From CALMEC01 sp964440285 (GTDB lineage Bacteria > Actinomycetota > Thermoleophilia > Miltoncostaeales > Miltoncostaeaceae), in the NCBI GenBank assembly GCA_964440285.1, contig CAYTRV010000053.1:1-14355 (forward strand): a DNA stretch of 14,355 nt. The letters run 5' to 3'. A program made the position numbers and the translations under genes. Each line of letters begins with the position of its first letter. Within the stretch, counting starts at the first letter, position 1. The notes under the pieces are model-generated. The model had not been told where the DNA came from, ran no database searches, and saw only the letters and a list, made by a program, of their open reading frames with translations. This document shows positions 1 through 6,894 of the stretch, in pieces.

Positions 1-148
1 ATGGATGAACGCGGCGGAGCGTGACGCACAGGCCCCCGACCCGGTTCGACGCCTCGACCAGCGCCACCCGCGCGCCGTCACGCGCGAGGGCCAGAGCGGC
101 GCCCAGGCCGGCGGGTCCTGCGCCGAGGACGATGACGTCGTGGTGCAC
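1..148 (-). CDS. FAD/NAD(P)-binding oxidoreductase, N-terminus only (cut by window edge)
   Basis: Reading the minus strand from a GTG at 148 gives 49 residues that begin with the classic dinucleotide-binding fold. A short hydrophobic strand (DVIVLG) is followed by the glycine-rich loop GAGPAGLGAA at about residues 9-18, an acidic strand end (VALVEAS), and the second glycine pair RVGGL near residue 40. This order (GxGxxG, then E, then R-x-GG) is typical of flavoproteins of the amine oxidase / protoporphyrinogen oxidase / phytoene desaturase type, so it probably binds FAD. The substrate cannot be told because the rest lies outside the window. The frame is open further upstream, but the GTG sits right before the first strand, as is usual in this family. 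A GGGGGA stretch about 12 bases upstream is a weak ribosome site. The gene diverges from the small membrane gene at 249, with about 100 bases between them. Confidence 0.8.
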   Translation of the reverse strand, partial: MHHDVIVLGAGPAGLGAALALARDGARVALVEASNRVGGLCVTLRRVHP

Positions 149-248
149 GTCGGAAGGGTGTCCCCCGACGTGGGCCGTGTCAACGAGGTGCCCGGTCGGG
201 GTGGCGTCGGTGGGACACCCCGCCCATCGGCGGCGAGGGGGCTGGGTT

Positions 249-443
249 ATGCTCGGGCCGTTGTCCGCATTCGCTTTCATCGCCGCGCTGCTCCTGATCG
301 TCCTCGCCGGTGGGCTGGTCGCCCGTGCCGACTGGACGGTCGCGCCGCGCGGTCGTGGCGGTGCCCTCGAACGGCTCTGGGTGGTGCTCCCCGCGGGCTT
401 CCTCGTGCTCCTGCTCGTGCTGGCCGGGCGGGCCGCCTGGTGA
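249..443 (+). CDS. Small two-helix membrane protein resembling the COX2 transmembrane hairpin
   Basis: The frame encodes 64 residues from ATG 249, with two hydrophobic segments at about residues 6-25 and 44-61, joined by a short basic linker. The second segment starts ALERLWVVLPAG, which matches the L-E-x-x-W-x-x-x-P pattern opening the second transmembrane helix of cytochrome oxidase subunit II; the CtaC in this window has LLEIVWTAVPTV there. No CuA domain follows. The stop overlaps the ctaB start (GTGA, 440-443), so the two are probably translated together. A TTG at 261 in the same frame lies 7 bases after TATGCT (248-253), so a leaderless start there is also possible. I do not recognise a named family. 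A role as an oxidase assembly or accessory subunit is inference from the resemblance and the neighbour. A longer frame opens at 21, but its upstream part is antisense to the flavoprotein gene and has no membrane or domain character. Confidence 0.6.
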   Translation: MLGPLSAFAFIAALLLIVLAGGLVARADWTVAPRGRGGALERLWVVLPAGFLVLLLVLAGRAAW

Positions 444-1342
444 CCACGCGCGCCGTCTCCGCCCCGGGTTTCGCCAGCCGCGCCACCACCCTCATGGCCG
501 ACTACGTACGGCTCACCAAGCCGCGCGTCATCTCGCTGCTCCTGCTCACCACGCTGCTGGCGATGATCATGGCCCAGCACGGGTGGCCGTCGGGACGGAC
601 CGTGCTGTGGACGATGATCGGCGGCTACCTCGCCGCCGGCGGCGCGAACGCGATCAACCAGTGGTTCGACCGCGACATCGACGCCCGGATGCGCCGCACG
701 TCCAACCGGCCGATCGTCGCGGGCCGGATCGGCGCGACCCACGCGCTCGTCTACGCGCTCGTGATCAGCACCGCCAGCGCGTTGATCCTCGGTTTCGGGG
801 TCAACTGGCTCACCGCGGGCCTCGCGATGCTGGGGCTCGTGCTGTACGTGTTCCTCTACACCTGGTGGCTCAAACGCGCCACGACGCAGAACATCGTGAT
901 CGGCGGGGCAGCCGGCGCCGTGCCCCCGCTGGTCGGCTGGGCGGCCGCGGAAGGAAGCGTCGGGCTCGGCGCGCTCATCCTGTTCGCGATCGTCTTCTAC
1001 TGGACGCCGCCCCACTTCTGGGCGCTCGCCCTGCTCCTGCGCCGCGACTACGCGGAGGCCGGCGTGCCGATGCTGCCGGTGGTCCGGGGCGTCGAAGAGA
1101 CGGCGCGACAGGTGCTGCTGTGGACCGCCGTCCTGGTCGGCGTGAGCCTGCTCCCGGTTGCGGCCGGCATCTCCGGCGGCCTCTACCTCGCGTCGGCGCT
1201 CGTGCTCGGGGCGCTGTTCCTCACCTCCGCCTGGCAGCTGTCGCGCGCGCCCGACGAGCGCCACGCCCGGTCGACATTCTCGTATTCCATGCTGTACCTG
1301 GCGCTGCTGTTCGCCGCGCTCGCGATCGACGCGGTCGTCTAA
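440..1342 (+). CDS. ctaB: Protoheme IX farnesyltransferase (heme O synthase)
   Basis: This integral membrane prenyltransferase adds a farnesyl group to heme b to make heme O, the precursor of the heme A used by aa3-type oxidases. From GTG 440 it has 300 residues, typical of the family. The signature aspartate-rich motif is clear at about residues 70-91: NAINQWFDRD followed by IDARMRRTSNRP, the N-x3-D-x3-D...R-T-x-RP pattern that binds prenyl diphosphate with magnesium. The start of helix 1, DYVRLTKPRVISLLLLTT, and the later YAEAGVPMLPVVRG loop are also family hallmarks, as are the multiple hydrophobic helices. The GTG overlaps the stop of the preceding small gene by four bases, which favours it; an ATG at 494 giving 282 residues is the alternative. 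The gene lies about 2 kb from the oxidase subunit genes it serves. Heme A synthase (ctaA) is not in the window. Confidence 0.95.
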   Translation: MTTRAVSAPGFASRATTLMADYVRLTKPRVISLLLLTTLLAMIMAQHGWPSGRTVLWTMIGGYLAAGGANAINQWFDRDIDARMRRTSNRPIVAGRIGATHALVYALVISTASALILGFGVNWLTAGLAMLGLVLYVFLYTWWLKRATTQNIVIGGAAGAVPPLVGWAAAEGSVGLGALILFAIVFYWTPPHFWALALLLRRDYAEAGVPMLPVVRGVEETARQVLLWTAVLVGVSLLPVAAGISGGLYLASALVLGALFLTSAWQLSRAPDERHARSTFSYSMLYLALLFAALAIDAVV

Positions 1343-1384
1343 TGCCCGTTCGGGACGTGCGGTGACCGGTCAGCGGGGCACTGC

Positions 1385-2590
1385 ATGAGATCGCGCCGCG
1401 GCAGGCGCGAGGGACACGGGCTCGGCACGTTTCTGATCTCACCGTTGGGGATCGTCTTCACGACGGTTGTGATCGACCTCATCGGGTTTGGCATCGTCAT
1501 CCCGATCCTCCCCATCTACGCGCAGGACCTCGGCGCGTCGCCGACGGTGATCGGCGGGCTGGCGGCCTCCTATGCGCTCATGCAGTTCCTCTTCGCCCCC
1601 GTGTGGGGGCGTCTGTCGGATCGGTACGGACGTCGGCCGGTGATCCTCGTCGCGCTCGCCGGCACCGTCGTGTCGTCGCTGCTCATCGGCTTCGCGACGG
1701 CCCTGTGGTTCCTCTGGGTCGCGCGTATCCTGAACGGCATCGCCGGCGCCTCGTACGCCGCCGCGCAGGCGTATGTCGCGGACGTCACCGGTCCCGAGGA
1801 GCGGGCCAGGGGCATGGGCCTCATCGGAGCGGCCTTCGGGCTCGGGTTCGTGCTCGGTCCGGCGATCGGCGGGCTGTGCGCGCTGGTCGACAAACGTGCC
1901 CCGTTCTTCGTCGCCGCCGCAGTCGCCGCCGCGAACCTCCTGCTCGCGTGGAAACGGCTGCCGGAGCCGGAGCGCCGCCCCGCGCCGAGATCGTCGCGCC
2001 GCGAGCTCATACGCCTGGCTCTCGGCAGCGGGCAGATCGCGCCGATGATCGCGATCACGTTTCTGGGCACGTTCGCGTTCGTCGGGATGGAGCAGACGTT
2101 CGCGCTGCTCGGCGAGCGGCGCTTCGACTTCGGGCTCGTCGAGACCGGGCTCATCTTCACCTACATCGGGATCGTCGTGGCGGTCGTCCAGGGACGCGCG
2201 ATCGGCCCGCTCGTCACCCGGTTCGGTGAGCAGCGCGTGCTCGTCGCCGGGCTGGTGCTGACCGGCGTTGCGCTCGGGCTCCTCGCGGTGACGACCGAGC
2301 TGTGGGCGCTCTTCCCGGTCGCGGCGCTGCTGGCGGCATCCGGGCTGGTCTTCCCGACGGTCACGACCCTGGTCTCCAAGGCCGTGGGCGACGCGGACCA
2401 GGGCGCCATGCTCGGGGTGGTCGCGTCGGCGAGCGGTCTGGCGCGGGTCGCCGGCCCGCTCGCCGCGGGAGCCATGTTCGAGGCGAGCGTGCCATTGCCG
2501 TACATCGTCGGCGCCGCGCTCTTCGTCGTCTGCCTCGCCATCGCCCTGCGCGGTCCGGCGCGTCAGCCGCTGGCGACCACACCCTCGTAA
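1385..2590 (+). CDS. MFS transporter, DHA1/TetA-like drug:proton antiporter
   Basis: The 401-residue protein has about twelve hydrophobic segments, the usual size for a 12-helix major facilitator. Helix 1 contains DLIGFGIVIPILPIYAQDLG, a pattern common in the tetracycline and multidrug branch. The loop between helices 2 and 3 carries motif A (GRLSDRYGRRPV, about residues 75-86). Helix 5 carries the antiporter motif C-like stretch GAAFGLGFVLGPAIGG. These support proton-coupled efflux, but the substrate cannot be named. The gene starts 42 bases after ctaB on the same strand and may be co-transcribed with it. No link to heme metabolism is evident beyond position. The ribosome site is weak (GGGGC upstream of ATG 1385), and the basic first 12 residues may not all be translated. 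It converges on the AMIN-like gene with a 57-base gap in which I see no convincing terminator. Confidence 0.88.
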   Translation: MRSRRGRREGHGLGTFLISPLGIVFTTVVIDLIGFGIVIPILPIYAQDLGASPTVIGGLAASYALMQFLFAPVWGRLSDRYGRRPVILVALAGTVVSSLLIGFATALWFLWVARILNGIAGASYAAAQAYVADVTGPEERARGMGLIGAAFGLGFVLGPAIGGLCALVDKRAPFFVAAAVAAANLLLAWKRLPEPERRPAPRSSRRELIRLALGSGQIAPMIAITFLGTFAFVGMEQTFALLGERRFDFGLVETGLIFTYIGIVVAVVQGRAIGPLVTRFGEQRVLVAGLVLTGVALGLLAVTTELWALFPVAALLAASGLVFPTVTTLVSKAVGDADQGAMLGVVASASGLARVAGPLAAGAMFEASVPLPYIVGAALFVVCLAIALRGPARQPLATTPS

Positions 2591-2647
2591 CGGCCGAGCC
2601 TCCCGGCCCGCCGCATCCGGGTCGCGACGCGGCGCCCCGAGTGACGG

Positions 2648-3142
2648 TCAGTGCCGGACGTCGACCACGATCCGTGGCGGTCCGGTCAGCTTGAGCACCC
2701 GGAACGCCTTGCGGCCGGCGACGCCGGCACCGTAGCTCACGATGCCCTCGAAGTCCCCGGCGACCTTCGCCTGCCGGATCGACGGGAACAGCGGCGTCCG
2801 CACCCTCGGGACGTTCGACGTCGAGCCGTTCAGCGGATGCGCGCGGGCCACGGCGAAGCGGATCGCCAGGAACCGCGTGCCGAGCAGTGGCACCGTCGCC
2901 CCTGAGCCGTCCTGGATGATCCGGGGGACGTACCGGACGTTGTAGCCGGGTGTTCCGCCCCGGAACTGGAACACCATCCGATCGAACGTGGCGTGGGTCG
3001 CCGTGCGGAACGCGACGAGCTCGCGCTGGGCGATCGAATCGGCGGCGGACTTCCCCGCGGTCGTGAACGGCGGGAGCGCCACGGCCGCACCGGCCGGGCC
3101 CGCGGTCACCGCGATCGTCGCGGCGAGGACGAGCTTCTTCAT
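2648..3142 (-). CDS. Secreted AMIN-like domain protein
   Basis: The 164-residue protein starts with a classical Sec signal: MKKLV, a hydrophobic core, then an AGAAVA cleavage region near residues 18-23. It is therefore exported; no lipobox cysteine is seen. The mature part matches the AMIN-like domain known from actinobacterial exported proteins. It has a FDRMVFQFRGGTPGYNVRYV block, a GTRFLAIRF strand, then VAGDFEGIVSYGAG and a terminal strand PPRIVVDVRH. AMIN-type domains are beta folds that localise proteins to the envelope, in amidases by binding peptidoglycan; the precise ligand here is unknown. There is no enzymatic domain, so the domain stands alone. The start at 3142 is well supported by an AGGAG ribosome site at 3154-3150, seven bases upstream. 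The gene is monocistronic as far as can be seen and divergent from ctaC, sharing a 230-base intergenic region. Confidence 0.85.
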   Translation of the reverse strand: MKKLVLAATIAVTAGPAGAAVALPPFTTAGKSAADSIAQRELVAFRTATHATFDRMVFQFRGGTPGYNVRYVPRIIQDGSGATVPLLGTRFLAIRFAVARAHPLNGSTSNVPRVRTPLFPSIRQAKVAGDFEGIVSYGAGVAGRKAFRVLKLTGPPRIVVDVRH

Positions 3143-3359
3143 CGAACTGCTCCTCGTGAGGGGACGACACCGTCATCTTCGCCGGCGGCCCGATACATCA
3201 TTCAACGTGGCTGGCGCGGCCGGGGCGAAAGGGCTACCGGCTGGGGGCGGGTGGATCGCCGCGACCGCTCGATGGAGCACTCAGTGTGGCCCGATCGGCA
3301 CCCCCGAGCAGGGACGTCTGACCGGGTTCACCAGTGCGGTTGTGGACCCTGGCGCGTGG

Positions 3360-3365
3360 TAGCGT
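3360..3365 (+). promoter_or_regulatory. Candidate -10 element for the ctaC operon (possible leaderless start)
   Basis: TAGCGT fits the actinobacterial TANNNT -10 pattern and lies exactly seven bases before the GTG at 3373, the spacing expected if transcription begins on the start codon. No good -35 element is seen at 16-18 bases upstream; TTGTGG at 3340-3345 is too close. The rest of the 230-base divergent region (3143-3372) holds no gene that I can support and no other clear motif. Confidence 0.35.
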
Positions 3366-3372
3366 CCCGGCC

Positions 3373-4137
3373 GTGCTGAGGAAGGCCCTGAGCAGCGGTC
3401 ACGCTCTCCCGATCGCGATCATCACGACCGTCATCGCCGCGATCTCGGTGGTCGTCGCGCTCACCATCGACTGGCTGCCCGACCCCGCCGCCGTCGAGGC
3501 GGACCGCGTCGACCTGCTGATCTGGTGGACGGTCTGGGCGAGCATCGCGATCTTTGCGATCGTCGTCGGATTCACGCTCTACTCGGCCTGGAGATTCCGG
3601 GCTCCCGAGGGCGACGAGTCCGACGGGCCCCCGATCCACGGGCACACGCTCCTCGAGATCGTCTGGACCGCGGTTCCCACGGTGATGATCGGCATCACCG
3701 CAGCGTGGGGCGCGGTCGTGCTCATCAAGAACGAAGATGTCGCGAAGGCCGGCCAGGGGCCGCTGCGCATCGAGGTGCTCGCCCAGCAGTTCGCCTGGGA
3801 GTTCACCTATCCCGACCTCGGTGTCACCACCGGCGACCTACGCGTCCCGGTCGACCGCCAGGTGATCCTCAACCTCCGTGCCAAAGAGGTGATCCACAGC
3901 TTCTTCGTCTACGAGACGCGGATCAAGGGCGACGCCGTCCCCGGCATCGTCAACGACCGCGTCCGCTTCACGATGAAGCCCGAGTACGCGGGGAGGACCT
4001 ACCCGATCGTCTGCACCGAGCTGTGCGGCGCCGGCCACGGCGTGATGCGCGCGCAGATGATCACCCTGAGCACGAGCGACTACAACGCCTGGGCCCAGAA
4101 GGCGAAGGCCGACGCCGCGACCGCGACGACGAAGTAG
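3373..4137 (+). CDS. ctaC: Cytochrome c oxidase subunit II
   Basis: Subunit II of the aa3-type terminal oxidase accepts electrons from cytochrome c at its dinuclear CuA centre and passes them to heme a in subunit I. From GTG 3373 it has 254 residues. Two transmembrane helices (about residues 10-30 and 48-70, then LLEIVWTAVPTVMIG around 90-110) precede an external cupredoxin domain. The CuA ligands are complete: H175 (VIHSFFV) and the cluster C214-TEL-C218-GAG-H222-GV-M225. The aromatic electron-entry segment reads QQFAWEFTYP. No cytochrome c domain is fused at the C-terminus, unlike caa3 oxidases; a separate cytochrome gene lies downstream. A GTG at 3334 in frame would add 13 residues (MRLWTLARGSVPA) of no membrane character, and I prefer 3373 because of the -10-like element just before it. 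The stop abuts the ctaD start with no gap, indicating coupling. Confidence 0.95.
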   Translation: MLRKALSSGHALPIAIITTVIAAISVVVALTIDWLPDPAAVEADRVDLLIWWTVWASIAIFAIVVGFTLYSAWRFRAPEGDESDGPPIHGHTLLEIVWTAVPTVMIGITAAWGAVVLIKNEDVAKAGQGPLRIEVLAQQFAWEFTYPDLGVTTGDLRVPVDRQVILNLRAKEVIHSFFVYETRIKGDAVPGIVNDRVRFTMKPEYAGRTYPIVCTELCGAGHGVMRAQMITLSTSDYNAWAQKAKADAATATTK

Positions 4138-6894
4138 ATGGCCACTCACGCACCCACGACCGGCACCCCCATCCCGCACGGGTCGGGTGGTGGCCACAGC
4201 CACCACACCGACCACCGCTCGCCGCGTCATTGGTGGATCAGGGCGTTCTGGGGGATCGTGCTCGGCGTCCTCGCCGGCCTGCTGCTGCCGCTCTTCCTGC
4301 GCGCGGTGTTCGGCATGGATCCGCTCTGGAACGAGCAGGTCTACGTCACCACCACCAGCATCTTCAGCGTCCTTGGGTTCCTGATCGGGATCGGCTGCTT
4401 CGACTGGTGGGGCAGGTGGATGGTCGGCAAGCACGTCGACTACGAGGACCACAGCTTCCACGGCGCCACGAGCTGGCGGGACTACCTGCGGGTCAACACC
4501 GACCACAAGGTCATCGGCGTCCAGTACCTCGTCGTGGTGTTCAGCTTCATGGTCATCTCCGGCAGCCTCGCGGAGCTCGTCCGCGTCGAGCTCTCCCAGC
4601 CGGGCCAGACCATCACCAACGGCGAGGGCTTCAACGCGCTCTTCAGCGGCCACGCCGCCCTGATGATCTTCCTGGTCGTCATCCCGGCCTTCGCCGGACT
4701 GGCCAACTTCATCCTGCCGATCATGATCGGCGCGAAGGACATGGCGTTCCCGAAGCTGAACGCGCTGTCGGTGTGGATGCTCCCGCCGGCGGGAGTGATG
4801 ATCCTCATGGGCATCATCCTCGGCGGCTACTCGTCCGGCTGGACTGCGTACGCGCCACTGTCGGTCCAGGCCGGCACGGGCACGACCCTCTTCGAGGTCG
4901 GCGTCCAGTTCGCCGGCGCCTCGTCGATCATGACCGCGGTCAACTTCCTGGTGACCATCATCACGATGCGCGCGCCCGGGATGACCGTCTGGCGCATGCC
5001 GCTCCTGGTATGGGCGAACGCGACGACCTCCGCCCTCGTGGTGTTCGGCACGCCGTTCATCGCGGGCTCGCAGTTCATGACGCTGTTCGACCGCGTCATG
5101 GGCACGCACTTCTTCGACTGGGGCGCCGGCGGCGACATCGTCAGCTACCAGCACATCTTCTGGTTCTACAGCCACCCGGCCGTCTACATCATGATGCTGC
5201 CCGGCTTCGGGATCATCAGCGAGGTCCTCGCGACGTTCTCGCGAAAACCCATCTTCGGATACCGGGCCGTGGCGTTCTCGACCGTCGCGATCGCCGTCCT
5301 CGGCTTCGGCGTGTGGGCCCACCACATGTTCGTCTCCGGCATGTCGCCGTGGCTGCGCATCCCGATGATGGTCACCACCGTCATCATCGCGATCCCCACC
5401 GGCGTCAAGATGTTCTCGTGGGTCGCGACCCTCTGGCGAGGGAAGCTCCATCTCAAGACGCCGATGCTCTGGGCGCTCGGGTTCCTGTGTACCTTCGTGG
5501 TCGGTGGTCTGTCCGGGGTGTTCCTCGGCACCCTGCCGGCGGACATCTTCTCGAGCGACACCTACTACATCGTCGCGCACATCCACTACGTGCTGTTCGG
5601 CGGGAGCATCTTCACGATCTTCGCCGGCGTCTATTACTGGTTCCCCAAGATGACCGGGAGGATGTACAACGAGAAGCTCGGCAAGTGGCATTTCTGGCTG
5701 ACGTTCTTCGGGTTCAATGCGACGTTCATGCCGATGCACTGGCTCGGCCTGCAGGGCATGCCGCGGCGCGTCGCCGACTACGACGACCGCTTCGCCTCGC
5801 TCAACCTGTTCATCAGCATCGCGTCCGCGCTCATGGTGATCGGCACGGCCATCTTCTTCTACAACGTCATCACCTCGTGGCGGTCCGGTCCCAAGGCACC
5901 ATGGAACCCCTGGCGCGGGCGCACCCTCGAATGGCTGGTCTCGTCGCCGCCGTCGATCTTCAACTTCGACGCCACGCCGCAGGTCGTCGGCGGGCCGTAC
6001 CAATACGGCGTCGCCGGCGCGCGTCACGCCATCGTGTTCGCGCCCGAGGAGGTGGGCGGCGGCGAGCTCCACGAGAACCAGTACCCCAACATCCTGGTCG
6101 TCGCGCACGACACCGTGACCGGCAAGTCGCTGCTCGACGCGGTGCGCGAGCTCGGAACGCACGGCTACTGGCGGTTCACGTTCGTCTCGCCGGCCGACAA
6201 CGACGTCGACCGGACGGCGCTCACACGGCGTCATGAACTCGCATCCGCCGTGCTCGCGACATCCGGTATCGCCGCCACCGGAAAGGTCGTCAGCGGCGAC
6301 ACCGTCCAGGCGGTCGCCCGGGCCGCCCAGGAGGAGCACGCCCAGGAGATCATCATCGCGACCTACCCCCTCGGCGAGTCGCAGTGGCTGCGGCAGGACC
6401 TGGTCGACCGGATCCGCAAGGCCACCGGTCTACCCGTCTCGCACGTGACCGTCTCTCAGAAGGAGTCCCGCGCCACGCTCGCGGAGCCGGCTCTCGCCCA
6501 TGTGCTGGTTCTTGCACAGGACGCGGTCGGTGGGGCGGCGTTCCTCGATGAGGTCCGTATCCGGGCCGACCGCTCACCCGCCCGGTTCACGCTGGTGCTC
6601 CCGGCCGAGGTCCCGGCGCCCGCCTGGGGCGATGAGGCGAACGCGCGCCGCCGTGACGCTGTCGAGCGTGTGCACCATGCGGTTGACGACCTCCAACGGT
6701 CCGGTGTGTCGGCACAGGGCGAGGTCATGGACGGCGCGCTTGCCGCGGCCGCCCGCGACGCGGTCGGCGTCTACCGCCCCACCGAGATCCTCGTGGTGGC
6801 GAACGTCGCCCAGGACCTCGGCCCGATCCGGAACGTCGCGCGTGGCGCGACCGTCGATCAGGTCGTCGTCGCCGCCGAAGTGGGACGCTCATGA
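4138..6894 (+). CDS. ctaD: Cytochrome c oxidase subunit I fused to two tandem USP-like domains
   Basis: The catalytic subunit reduces oxygen to water and pumps protons. Residues 1-110 are an unusual leader: a His-rich start, then two predicted helices (about 31-55 and 64-90). The oxidase core spans about 112-620. Heme a ligands are H172 and H483, the heme a3 ligand is H481, and CuB ligands are H346 and the pair H395/H396. Y350 of YSHPAVY is the cross-linked tyrosine. The K channel shows T421 and K424; the D channel shows N190 and D201. The usual glutamate of HPEVY is alanine 348, preceded by YS, the type A2 pattern. The core ends with the normal LEWLVSSPPSIFNF segment, then continues in frame for 300 residues. 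Two homologous alpha/beta units (about 651-780 and 788-918) resemble universal stress protein folds, each starting with a strand of the form LVxAxDxVxG. Most subunit I proteins have 530-650 residues. The stop overlaps ctaE by ATGA. Confidence 0.95.
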   Translation: MATHAPTTGTPIPHGSGGGHSHHTDHRSPRHWWIRAFWGIVLGVLAGLLLPLFLRAVFGMDPLWNEQVYVTTTSIFSVLGFLIGIGCFDWWGRWMVGKHVDYEDHSFHGATSWRDYLRVNTDHKVIGVQYLVVVFSFMVISGSLAELVRVELSQPGQTITNGEGFNALFSGHAALMIFLVVIPAFAGLANFILPIMIGAKDMAFPKLNALSVWMLPPAGVMILMGIILGGYSSGWTAYAPLSVQAGTGTTLFEVGVQFAGASSIMTAVNFLVTIITMRAPGMTVWRMPLLVWANATTSALVVFGTPFIAGSQFMTLFDRVMGTHFFDWGAGGDIVSYQHIFWFYSHPAVYIMMLPGFGIISEVLATFSRKPIFGYRAVAFSTVAIAVLGFGVWAHHMFVSGMSPWLRIPMMVTTVIIAIPTGVKMFSWVATLWRGKLHLKTPMLWALGFLCTFVVGGLSGVFLGTLPADIFSSDTYYIVAHIHYVLFGGSIFTIFAGVYYWFPKMTGRMYNEKLGKWHFWLTFFGFNATFMPMHWLGLQGMPRRVADYDDRFASLNLFISIASALMVIGTAIFFYNVITSWRSGPKAPWNPWRGRTLEWLVSSPPSIFNFDATPQVVGGPYQYGVAGARHAIVFAPEEVGGGELHENQYPNILVVAHDTVTGKSLLDAVRELGTHGYWRFTFVSPADNDVDRTALTRRHELASAVLATSGIAATGKVVSGDTVQAVARAAQEEHAQEIIIATYPLGESQWLRQDLVDRIRKATGLPVSHVTVSQKESRATLAEPALAHVLVLAQDAVGGAAFLDEVRIRADRSPARFTLVLPAEVPAPAWGDEANARRRDAVERVHHAVDDLQRSGVSAQGEVMDGALAAAARDAVGVYRPTEILVVANVAQDLGPIRNVARGATVDQVVVAAEVGRS
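6088..6891 (+). other. Tandem USP-like domains at the C-terminus of CtaD
   Basis: Within the ctaD frame, two units align with each other. Unit 1 begins NILVVAHDTVTGKSLLDAVR and continues RFTFVSPA; unit 2 begins HVLVLAQDAVGGAAFLDEVR and continues RFTLVLPA. Each then has an arginine-rich helix, a GxVxxGD- or GEVMDG-like strand, a long alanine-rich helix, and a buried strand (EIIIAT, EILVVAN). This order matches the Rossmann-like universal stress protein fold. Where ATP-binding members carry G-x2-G-x9-G(S/T), unit 1 has PLGESQWLRQDLVDRIRK followed by GLPVSHVTV, and unit 2 has a shorter, divergent loop. Neither unit shows the canonical ATP motif, so ligand binding is open. Since subunit I ends in the cytoplasm in this family, the domains would face the cytoplasm. 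Confidence 0.7.

Noticed and set aside
5..439. Long N-terminal extension of ctaB (frame open from 5)
   Set aside because: The extension has no domain or membrane character, is antisense to the flavoprotein start, and overlaps the small membrane gene. The family's normal start lies at 440 or 494.
2591..2647. Terminator between the MFS and AMIN-like genes
   Set aside because: Only a weak 5-bp CCCGG/CCGGG pairing is seen, with no T-run; no better than chance at this GC content.
3525..6236. 903-residue plus-strand frame overlapping ctaC and ctaD
   Set aside because: Arg/His/Pro-rich shadow in another frame of the oxidase genes; no recognisable domain.
3838..6339. 833-residue minus-strand frame opposite ctaC and ctaD
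   Set aside because: Low-complexity D/E/R/G-rich translation, the mirror of high-GC codons in well-supported plus-strand genes.
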